This document shows, piece after piece, positions 1 to 9,508 of a stretch of 64,000 nucleotides of DNA (position 1 is its first letter; the number at the start of each line of letters is the position of its first letter). The DNA is from Lichina pygmaea. Taxonomy: Eukaryota > Ascomycota > Lichinomycetes > Lichinales > Lichinaceae. The notes under the pieces are model-generated. The model ran no database searches. It had not been told where the DNA came from and saw only the letters and a list, made by a program, of their open reading frames with translations. The DNA lies in assembly GCA_963422465.1 (NCBI GenBank), contig OY730169.1, forward strand, positions 1 through 64,000, written 5' to 3'. Position numbers and translations under genes: made by a program.

Positions 1-156
1 CCCTAACCCTAACCCTAACCCTAACCCTAACCCTAACCCTAACCCTAACCCTAACCCTAACCCTAACCCTAACCCTAACCCTAACCCTAACCCTAACCCT
101 AACCCTAACCCTAACCCTAACCCTAACCCTAACCCTAACCCTAACCCTAACCCTAA
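1..156. repeat. Telomere, 26 x CCCTAA
   Basis: Twenty-six uninterrupted copies of CCCTAA (TTAGGG on the other strand) begin at base 1 and stop at base 156 with no degenerate copies. This is the telomere repeat of most filamentous fungi, so base 1 is at or near a chromosome end. There is no subtelomeric spacer: the next base already belongs to a retrotransposon integrase. Confidence 0.98.
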
Positions 157-541
157 CTGGCAACAACTGAAACAAAGAGTCCACTCCTTACCCTTGGCCA
201 CAAGGTGGCAAACAAAAAGGAAACTGTGCCAGAAAGAGCACAAGAGGAGGTGATCTGGAGGCACCATGACAGGCCTTTGCACAGACACCCCGGGCAAGAT
301 AAAACCTTGGAGAAAATCCAAAGGAACTACCACTTCGACAGAATGAAGCGCAAGGTGACAGAGTTCATCCGCAACTGCAAACAGTGCGCGAAGAACAAGC
401 CATCAAGACATAAGCCCTATGGGCAGGCACAGCAAATAGACCTACCTGAGGTACTATGGGAAACTATCACAATGGATTTTGTGGTCAAGTTGCCAAAGTC
501 AACAGACCCAGCAACAAAGGTGGTATATGATAGCATTTTGG
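157..541 (+). mobile_element. Family C Ty3/gypsy element, integrase fragment (left part)
   Basis: The plus strand encodes the zinc-binding N-terminus of a Ty3/gypsy integrase (H..H then CKQCAKNK) and the start of the catalytic core (TMDFVVKLPKS). The rest of the same integrase resumes at 25759, because a LINE inserted at 541. Everything upstream of this point in the element (5' LTR, gag, protease, RT, RNase H) is absent and replaced by telomere repeats. It is a fossil, cut at the chromosome end. Confidence 0.9.
527..541. repeat. Target-site duplication of LINE L1, left copy
   Basis: The 15-bp sequence atgatagcattttgg occurs here and again at 25759-25773. The integrase reads straight through when one copy is kept, which identifies it as the duplication made by the insertion that now spans 542-25758. 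The last base of the match could be chance. Confidence 0.9.
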
Positions 542-1914
542 CCTGCGAAGACTCAAACCTCCACGTGGTGCAGGCTGGAAACTCGGGGCAGCGATGGCAG
601 GCAGTCTCCCAAGCTGCTTGTAGTCGCTGCACCGAGAGCTAATTGAGTCACCAGTCGAGCTGCTGGTGCCTGTGGAGCGACGGGCCACCGGAGGTGTCGT
701 GCAGGCACCCTGGACACCCCTGTGAAGCGACATCAGCAGAACAGAGGACTTCGACCAAACTGGTTATGAAAACCACCCGACAGATGTCTACTGTGTACGC
801 TACAGCCTGAAGCCAGCCTTGCAACTGGTGGATGTGAAGTCTAGACACCTGACAGGGCACCTCTGGAGTAGACAAGAGGAGTTCCTATCACACACCCCCC
901 TTCTGGCAGAGTCTCCAGCAGGTGATGCATCAAGGATCTTGTTCTAGGAGGGGAGCGATGTCTGTACCGCAGTGTTGTTAATCAAACAGGGACTACGTGT
1001 TAAAGAAGGCGAGCAGGTGGCACGAAGGGTTTCTGCCGCTCCAGTACCTAAGGGCCGTGTGATAGTCAAAGTGCTGGCTTGATGGTTTTGCCTAAGGTCT
1101 TGCCACGGATTCTCTTCGGGCCACCTACAGACCGGGGCTAGAGCACTGGAGGTTCTCCAGTGGGCCACCATGTACATCCGGGGTCCCACAGGCGACAGCG
1201 GGCAGACGGAGACTTCTCCCTACTTGGTTAGTGGGCTGGAAAGGCGGTCCTGCAGATGCTGGCATGGCCTGCAGGGTCCGTAGAGCCTGCGAGGCATGGT
1301 CAGCCTCTGTACAAGAGATCTACAGAGATAACGCGAAACAGCGAGAGCTGCGGGGCGTGGCATATAATGGCAGTGATGGCAGTAGGGTCTGGGCCTACTA
1401 CAAGACTGTCTATATAGCCCGAGAGGACAGAAGCGCATGCCGGTCTGTACAGAGTGCAGGCTCAGACTGCAAATGACAGGCTCAAGGAGCAAACTGCAGT
1501 TGGAGTGTGGGCTCCGGGCTGGCAATCCGGCGCTCCGAAGCAGGACCTAGGGGTGAGCGTACACGGCGGAGCGCAAAAAACCTCAGGACTGCGGGGAAGC
1601 GTGGCAGAGACCCTGCACGGGATGTCGACTCTGCGCTATGCCTCGGCATAGCTCAACTGTGGCCCGGAGATTGCTCAAGACGCATGCCAATCCATACAGT
1701 AGTTCAGCGATAGACTAGTACCGTCGCACGACCGTACACACACGCACCAGCACAGCCACGGGGACCCCCCTCTCTCAACACCCACCGGGGACGACAAGAC
1801 AATCCGACAGCTCAAGTCCTCCTCCTCCACCCCAGGGCCATAAATCATCTCATAATCCAAGCAGCATATGACCCGATCAACCTCCATACTCGTATACCAG
1901 TAGGAGACACCTGC
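542..1914 (+). other. Non-LINE segment fused to the 5' end of LINE L1 (element X copy 1 plus unknown DNA)
   Basis: This 1.37-kb stretch lies inside the target duplication of L1 but is not part of the LINE: the complete copy L2 starts at the equivalent of 1915. Bases 542 to about 1080 match 27893-28426 on the other strand (element X). Bases 1080-1914 are GC-rich, keep their CpGs and match nothing else in the window. Short X reading frames share words with copy 2, such as YSLKPA.QLVDVKSR, but I do not recognise the protein. The likeliest origin is a template switch during LINE reverse transcription, which joined a second RNA to the LINE 5' end. Confidence 0.65.
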
Positions 1915-2543
1915 AAAACTCTTCCCAGTACCACTACGTTCAAGGACCATCACTTCTGATAATCACCGGACTTTGTCAGAAGTTCTGGAAACTAAGCGAG
2001 TATCTGTTGGGAACCACCAAAACCTTAAGGTGAAAACCCATCACTTTGGGTAACCCAGCTTGTTTGTCAAAAGTTGTGATCTCTGAATCTTCGATCTTCA
2101 ACTTCAACAACCAACAGACTATCTATAACAAGGCAGAGAGTGGCCAGTGAGATTCTGAAAGACTGGGGACAGGCCCCAATTACCTAGGAACACTCAGTCT
2201 TGGGGTGTGGTCCCAGGATTGAGCAAGTACTCCCAGTCAGACAGATAACAGCTTGAACTTCTCTCAAGAGAAACATCTAGCATCAAGGAGATCAGGGCTC
2301 CCAGGATAAGAGAAATAGTTTAGAGCTTGCCTCTAGTGCTGGTAGAGTTGAAAAACTCTAGGAAAGCTCAGGCAGGGGGTGTGGTCTCCAGCTTGAGTTA
2401 ATACAGCCAGATTTCCCTAGAGTCTAGTTGGAAAAGACTGCCCAGGAAAGTACAGTCTTGGGGAGTGGTCCCAGGATTGTGCAATTACTGCTAGGAACCA
2501 GGTGACCCTTTGTGAACAACCCACTGTGCAGGTTACCTACCCT
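1915..2543 (+). promoter_or_regulatory. 5' UTR / internal promoter region of LINE L1
   Basis: This 629-bp untranslated leader precedes the ORF1 ATG and is matched by 48464-49096 (minus) in L2. It holds three degenerate direct repeats of about 50 bp, at roughly 2184-2233, 2357-2408 and 2441-2492. Each runs from a (c)taggaa-type start through a gggg(t/a)gtggt core to a gattgagcaa-type end. LINEs carry their promoter downstream of the start site, so these repeats are candidate promoter modules. That role is inferred. Confidence 0.55.
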
Positions 2544-2921
2544 ATGCCTGTCAAAAAGAAGAAACCGGACTCCTCCCAGAACACTACCAGAAAAATAACA
2601 CCTTCTCCAACAATGCCAGCTCCCAGTTCTGCTGGTACTCAGCCTAGTTCTTCTACCCCCTATCCAGCTCTCCAGAATGACTACAACCTACTGGACTCAT
2701 GGCTCAAGACTCAAGCTACCCCAGAATCTGTACTGAAAAGCTGGGAGAATATTAAGAAAAACTCTTGTACTAATGAAGCCCAGTCCACCAAAACCCAGTC
2801 TCTCCCCACTGGTCTGACCAACAAGATTTTCCAGGAGCTGGAGAATATTAGCAAGCGGCTAGACAAGCAAGAATCCAAGCCATCATATGCCCAGGCTGTT
2901 CAGAAACATATCCCAGCTCAA
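2544..2921 (+). CDS. LINE L1 ORF1 (gag-like), N-terminal part, interrupted by A1
   Basis: First 126 codons of the LINE nucleic-acid-binding protein. I start at the ATG at 2544 (MPVKKKK), although the frame is open further upstream from non-ATG codons. The N-terminus is basic, then rich in Ser, Thr and Pro, then helical around ENISKRLDKQES, where a short coiled coil is possible. The frame stops matching the LINE at 2921, where element A1 begins. It resumes at 9509 after the duplicated ctcaa. Confidence 0.88.
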
Positions 2922-3562
2922 TGTTACAACCCAGAGATGGGAGCCACTCATTTATAGGCAATCAGGCCACGGGCCAGGCAAGAGGACACCATGGAAGTCA
3001 AGTGACCAACCAACAAGGGGTCACATGACTGTCGAGACACACACGGGAGTCTCGACGCATGATGCATGAAGCATCAAGACAATCTCACCAGTCTCGATGC
3101 ATGATGCATGAAGCATCAAGACAATCTCACCAGTCTCAACACATGATGCATGAAGCATTGAGACAATCTCACCAGTCTTGACGCATGATGCATGAAGCAT
3201 CAAGACAATCTCACCAGTCTCGACGCAGGGTGCATAACATGGTGGGACTGTCGAGACAATCTCACCCGTCTTGACATCGAGACTGTCGAGAAAATCTCAA
3301 TTGTCTCGACAGGCCAGCACTATATAGTCCGGTGATAGTTCCCTTATGGAACGATCGTCTTCAACTCATGTTGTGATCCAGACAACTAGATCTACTTCAA
3401 TACAATCCTTTGTACGAAGCCATTGATCAGGTGTCACCACCACCACATTCCACCAAACCCCTTCGCGCTCCTTGACACTCCTCTCCTGCGAGAACCAACC
3501 CGCCTTCCACCTCTCGCCCTAATCCTATACTCGGATAGAACAGTACAGTACAGACCGCAACA
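2922..3562 (+). repeat. 5' LTR of A1
   Basis: 641 bp. U3 carries four tandem 42-bp units with a gcatgatgcatgaagc core. A sense TATATA lies at 3321-3326. GTCTTCAA at 3357-3364 is complementary to TTGAAGAC at 3565-3572, just past the LTR, which fits the self-priming used by Tf1-type chromoviruses. An outward-facing TATAAA lies near the left end on the minus strand. Confidence 0.93.
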
Positions 3563-6500
3563 CTTTGAAGACCCTCAAGGATGAGTACCTCAGGAGCAAC
3601 CAACCCCAACTTCCCAGATGGAAAGATTAGTGTCGCCAAGCCAGACCTGTTCTACAGCGAAAGAAACAAGGTCGACGACTGGCTCATGCGACTCCAAGTC
3701 TACTTTCAATTCTAACCAGAGATGAAGCTGCCTAAGGAAAAGTGGCCCCTCTTTGCAACCACTTACATGAGAGGCAATGCTTATTGATAGATCAAGCCCT
3801 ACGTCAACAAACATCTCTCAGGAAACAGAGACCACGACGGCACAACAGAATAGATGACAAAATGGACGTGATTCAAGGACAAGATCAAAAGGATCCTTGG
3901 ACCATCTAACAAAGACAAAGTGGCTATACGAATGATCCAGCACATCAAACAACAACACTCAGCCGCAGAGTACACCACGCAGTTCAAACAATACTCAGTA
4001 CTGACCGACTGGGACGACGACACCCTGATGGTCATGTACCGACGTGGACTCAAGGAAAACATGAAGGATGAAATCACCTTCGATGGACGAGCGGTCGACA
4101 CACTGGACGAACTCATCATACAAGTAATCAACATTGATGACAAACTATTCGAGCGAGTGATAGAGAAACACCACAACAGAGGATACAGCCACCCCGCATG
4201 GCATGTGAGCAACCACTACAAGCTGCCTAACAAGGCACCACCACATGACCCATATGGCTATGCACCCATGGAACTGGATGCAGTCCACCACAAGGGAAGG
4301 TTCACGAAGGGAAGGAACAGCAAAAAGGGGAAAGCACTGAAGTGCTATGCCTGTGGCAAGCTAGGCCACATGGCGAAAGACTGTTGTTCAAAGAACAAGG
4401 TGCACCGACAGCAACTTAATACACTCGACAGAAACTGGAATGTCATCGAGCCAGAGGACCCACCAGGAGAGGCTCAGCTATCCCTTGAACAATGGGACAA
4501 CTACGATCAGACATTGGAAGCAGCCCACCAACTGGCAACATCAGGAGGCAAGGACCTACCAGAACTAATAGGTCAGGACAAGGGACAGGAGCTCTTAACC
4601 ACCTCTGATGGGGACTGAGACAAACCCGTGTCTATCAAAGAAGAAATACCACAAGGAAGCTATGCTTACAGCATAGACCCACGAAATCTACGGCACAGCG
4701 AACTACAGTGGAGGTTTTGCATGAAGCACTACTGCACCTACCACGAACAACTACGAAGGTACGGAGGACATTCACCCTACCACGCCACCTGCCACAAACA
4801 TTGGGTCAATTGCGAGAAGGATACGTGTGAGATCTACCTTTGGGACAAACACCAACACACTGCATTCCCCGGGCACACACATAATTGGCACGAACACCTC
4901 ATGTTCCTACAGCAAGGCAACAACCACAACTGCTACATCAACAATTGGCAGTACTGCCTCAAGCCTGGATGTGACAAGCATCAGCAAGACAAATTCATGA
5001 ACAGATTCCTCAGGACTGATGGGAATAGCTGGACCTATTGCCCAGTCAGTGGAAAGACACTTCAATCAGGAAAAGACTGAACTCCCTTGTCAAGGGGTGA
5101 TATCAGGAGCTCAACAACATGACCCCTAGCAACGCAAAGCACCTGTGATTGCCTGTGTCACTACACGCCAACACGCCAGTACGGACATACGCACTTGTTG
5201 ACTCTGGAGCCAGTGGAAACTACATTTCAAGACAACTTTACAACACCCTCAGCACTGGAAGGAGACGCAAGCAGCAGCCCTATCAGCTCGCGATGGCAAA
5301 TGGACAGACAGAGCTAGTCTGCCATAAGACACAGCCAATGGAAATGGTTACCGGACACCATGCTGAAAGGATCCACCTTGATATTGTCGAGTTGGCCACT
5401 CAGGATATCTATTTGGGGATGCCTTGGCTAAAGAAGCACAACCCAGTTGTTAACTGGAAGACAGGAGTACTCACGTTTAGGAACTGCACTAACAACGCAG
5501 CTCAGACCTGTTACCAGCCGCAGAAGGTGTGGACAGATGAGGGAAGGAGTCCTCAGTGGAACCTCACTGACAGAAAGGACAACTCTCAAGAGAAGAGGTC
5601 CACCTTGACAGGCACACCCCGGAACCAGGTGGCCAAACAGTCAGAGATGAAGAGAGAGGAAGTTGTTAACCCTCTGGAGATCTCTGAAGAGTACTGACCT
5701 GGGTATGATAACCTCTTTCAGGAAGAGACAACAACAGCAGTGTTGCCTAAGCACTAACCTTGGGATCATGAGATCAAGTTGCAACCAGGGATGGAGCCAG
5801 GATTTGGACCAATTTACCAGTTATCAGAGAAAGAGCTCCAAGTACTTCGCGAGTACCTGGAGGAAAACCTGAAAAAGAGTTTCATTCGAGAATCTCAATC
5901 GCCAGCAGGATACCCAATACTATTTACACCAAAGAAAGACGGAAGTCTTCGACTTTGTGTGGATTACAGGAAACTCAACAACATTACCATCAAGAATCGA
6001 TATCCACTGCCAAATGCGAACGAATTGCGAGACAGGATCAGCCAAGCTACAATCTTTACCAAGCTGGACTTGAAAGGAGCATACAACCTGATACACATGA
6101 AAAAAGGAGAAGAATGGAAGACAGCCTTCAGAACCCGATACAGACACTACGAGTATCTGGTTATGCTATTCAGACTCACAAACGCACCAGCAACATGTCA
6201 AGTATTGATCAACAACGTCATCAGAGCACACCTGGACCAAACAGCTATCACCTACCTGGACAACATTCTTGTCTACTCGAACACGCAACAAGAACATACC
6301 AAACATGTGAAGGATGTTCTACGATGCCTACAAGAGGCAGGGCTCAAGCTCAACCTGAAGAAATGCGAGTTCAACAAACCGGAAGTTGAATTCCTCAGAT
6401 ACATCATAGGGATCGAAGGGATCAAGATTGACCCTGAGAAAATCAAAGTGATTCAGCAATAGCCAACACCGACATCAGTTAAGGGAGTACAAGCCTTCCT

Positions 6501-8359
6501 AGGATTTGCCAACTTCAACTGACAGTTCATCAAGAACTACTCACAGATGGCAACACCACTGACAGAACTCACAAAGAAGGACGTGGAGTACCGGTGGACG
6601 GAGAGATAACAAAAAGTATTCCAACAGCTCAAGGACACTTGCGCCAAGGAACCAGTTCTCCTCAACTTCAAGACAGGCCAACCGACACGAATCAAGACAG
6701 ACGCTTCAGATCAGGCAGTGGGAGCATGTCTATGCCAACAGGCAGACGGCAAGTGGCACCCAGTTGCCTACTACTCACGAAAAATGACACAAGTGGAACA
6801 AAACTATGATATCCACGATAAAGAGCTACTGGCAGTCGTCAACGCACTCGAACACTGGAGAGTGTACGCGGAAAGCAGTTCCGAACTCACCATTCTCACA
6901 GACCACAAGAATCTGACAACATTCACGACAACCAAGAAGCTGAACAGACAGCAAGTCAGATGGGCTGAGCTCCTAGGGCAACACAAGTTCAAGATCTTGT
7001 ACACCCCTGGACAAGACAATGGGAGAGCAGATGCACTAAGCTGACAAAAAGACCACATGGAAGATGATGAACACCAAGGAACAATCTTACAGCAGGACCA
7101 GCAAGGAAACCTGGTACCTCAACCACAGATCAACAAGCTCACGGCAGAAGACACTGAAGAACTAATAAGGAACTACCATGATAACCCAGCACACGGTCAC
7201 CCAGGAATCTCCAAGACCACAGACCTTATCCAACAGGCAGGGAACAATGTCATTAACCTCTGACAACATGTCACAAACTACATCAGCAAGTGTCTACTAT
7301 GCCAGAAAAACAAACATGGAAGACATAAGCCATACGGAGAAGGACACCCGAACACGATACCGAAAGGCCCGTGGGAAGACGTGTCAATAGACTTCATCAC
7401 AAAGCTACCCAAGTCCAAAGACCCAGTCACAGGAATCACCTACAACTCGATTATGGTGATAGTGGACAGATTCACAAAATATCTAATAGTGGTACCATTC
7501 AAGGAAACCCACACAGCAGAACAGTTGGGACACCTCTTACTGGACAGATTGGTCAGAGACCACGGAGTTCTGATCACAATCATTACAGACAGAGATAAAC
7601 TCTTCACATCCAACTACTGGAAGACAATCAGTGCAGCCATGGGAACAAAACCCAAAATGTCTACAGCCTATCATCCACGAACTGACAGCCAGACGGAGCG
7701 AGCGAACCAAGTCCTGGAGACTTACTTACGGCATTACATCAACAAGACCCACAGCAATTGGGTACAGTTATTACCAGTGGCACAGCTGGCAATCAACCAG
7801 CACAGATCAGACTCAACAAAGGAATCACTATTTTTTGCTAATTTTGGACAACATGCAAACATCAGGATGCCAAGCAGAGCTTCACCAAACGCGGAGAAAG
7901 CACTCCAACACGACAAGCTCCTACGACAAACGCACACGATGATGAGGCACTACCTTCAAGAGACCTCAGAAAGAATGCAACGTCAAATGGACAAGAAATC
8001 AAAAATAGCACCTCAGCTAAAGAAGGGGGATAAAGTCTACCTCCTCACAAGAAATTGGAAAACAAAGAAACCAAGAACAAAGAAACTGGACCATGTCAAG
8101 GTCAGACCATTTTCAGTCGAAGAAAAAACCGGACCAGTCAATGTCAGACTGCGACTACCGAGAGATGCTTGGGTACACCCAAACTTTCACATCTCAATGA
8201 TCGAATTAGCTGACCAGAGCACACCCTTGCAGGAAACATTTCATTACCAACCAGAGGAAGAACAGGAATTCAAGGCTGAACAGATCCTGAAGAGAAAAGG
8301 TCAGTGATACCTTGTCAAGTGGAAAGACTACCCAGACTCAGAAAATACCTGGGAGCCAC

Positions 8360-8860
8360 TCAGGAACCTTGTGAACTGCCAGCTCCTCCTGCAGCAGTTC
8401 CGGCAGGAGTAGGACTGAACAGCTCGGCCTGCAGTGTGGACGCATCAATGACTGTCGCCGACAAGTCTTCACCATCCGCCTCCATTTCAGCAACAAGGCA
8501 CTGGAGCTTCTTCTTTGCTCGACTCTCAGCACCCTCAAGAACCTTTCGCTTTCGGGACACACGAGCCTGCAGCTCAGCAAGCTGCTCAACAAGAGCATCC
8601 CGCTTGGCCTCATCGACAGCCAAATCCTCGCGAAGGTTATCCTGAGTCATGTTCAGTGACTCCCAAGAAAGTGATACACAGGACTTTCCCTGACGAGTGC
8701 ACTCAGCGCACTTCAACTTATTGTTGTAGTCAGACATTCGGAAGCAGGGCTTGTGGTTCAAAACACAGAAGTCACACGGAGCAAGTGACACAAAGTTATG
8801 ATCACAGATCTGGGCTGCCAGTTGGTTTCGGTAAGCAGAGGCACGTGATTTTGCAGACAT
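8360..8860 (-). CDS. Antisense ORF of A1: Zn2Cys6-like, coiled-coil protein
   Basis: A 166-codon ORF runs antisense to A1, from an ATG at 8860 to a stop at 8360. It overlaps the end of the sense chromodomain region tail to tail. Residues about 29-62 hold six cysteines in the order CX2CX6CX11CX2CX6C (CDFC, KPC, KCAEC, GKSC), which fits the fungal Zn2Cys6 DNA-binding signature. A long charged helical stretch follows (about 75-140, rich in E, K, L and A), suitable for a coiled coil, and then a small-residue tail. TATAAA on the minus strand at 8934-8939 inside the 3' LTR lies about 75 nt upstream of the ATG. The same ORF is whole in A2. Zinc binding and regulation are inferred. The basic residues typical of the DNA-contact loop are few, so a structural zinc domain is an alternative. 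Confidence 0.6.
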   Translation of the reverse strand: MSAKSRASAYRNQLAAQICDHNFVSLAPCDFCVLNHKPCFRMSDYNNKLKCAECTRQGKSCVSLSWESLNMTQDNLREDLAVDEAKRDALVEQLAELQARVSRKRKVLEGAESRAKKKLQCLVAEMEADGEDLSATVIDASTLQAELFSPTPAGTAAGGAGSSQGS

Positions 8861-8904
8861 ACCCAAGAATTCATCAGGACGATGAATGAAGGAGAGGAGG
8901 GTAG

Positions 8905-9503
8905 TGTTACGACCCAGGGATGGGAGCCACTCATTTATAGGCAATCAGGCCGCAGGCCAGGCAAGAGGACACTATGGAAGTCAAGTGACCAACCAACAAG
9001 GGGTCACGTGACTGTCGAGACACACACAGGAGTCTTGACGCATGATGCATGAAGCATCAAGACAATCTCACCAGTCTTGACACATGATGCATGAAGCATC
9101 AAGACAATCTCACCAGTCTTGACACATGATGCATGAAGCATCAAGACAATCTCACCAGTCTTGACGCAGGGTGCATAACATGGTGGGACTGTCAAGACAA
9201 TCTCACCCGTCTTGACGTCAAGACTGTCAAGACAATCTTGATTGTCTTAACAGGCCAGCACTATATAGTCCAGCGATAGTTCCCTTATGGAACAATTGTC
9301 TTCAACTCATGTTGTGATCCAGACAACTAGATCTACTTCAATACAATCCTTTGTATGAAGCCATTGATCAGGTGTCACCACCACCACGTTCCACCAAACC
9401 CCTTCGCACTCCTTGACACTCCTCTCCTGCGAGAACCAACCCGCCTTCCACCTCTTGCCCTAATCCTATACTCGGATAGGACAGTACGGTACAGACCGCA
9501 ACA
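8905..9503 (+). repeat. 3' LTR of A1
   Basis: 599 bp, with three 42-bp units against four in the 5' LTR of the same element. Sense TATATA is at 9262-9267. Antisense TATAAA at 8934-8939 faces the antisense ORF. The LTR is followed by the duplicated ctcaa (9504-9508) and then LINE ORF1 sequence. Confidence 0.93.
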
Positions 9504-9508
9504 CTCAA

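Larger units (their letters stand above)
2922..9503 (+). mobile_element. A1, family A Ty3/gypsy chromovirus (broken)
   Basis: A complete-length LTR retrotransposon of 6.6 kb with LTRs at 2922-3562 and 8905-9503 (TGTTA...CAACA ends) and a 5-bp duplication ctcaa. Parts in order: gag (about 3580-4620, zinc knuckle CYACGKLGHMAKDC), a Cys/His-rich spacer (about 4630-5080), aspartic protease (LVDSGASG, about 5160-5450), reverse transcriptase (about 5830-6470), RNase H (about 6540-7050), integrase (about 7060-8100) and a C-terminal chromodomain (about 8270-8400). An antisense ORF occupies the 3' end. The sense coding region is broken roughly ten times, so this is a fossil. It inserted into ORF1 of LINE L1. 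Confidence 0.95.

Noticed and set aside
1675-1953. Minus-strand frame with a GTGKS word resembling a P-loop
   Set aside because: It crosses the boundary between the chimeric segment and the LINE 5' UTR, the context around GTGKS does not fit a nucleotide-binding loop, and nothing else supports it.
3056-3230. 42-bp repeats considered as a CRISPR-like array
   Set aside because: The units are directly tandem without unique spacers, lie inside an LTR of a fungal retroelement and recur in every family A LTR.
8861-8944. Upstream extension of the antisense ORF into the LTR
   Set aside because: The frame is open but starts at TTG and lies downstream of the TATAAA with too short a leader. The ATG at 8860 is the better start and is conserved in A2.
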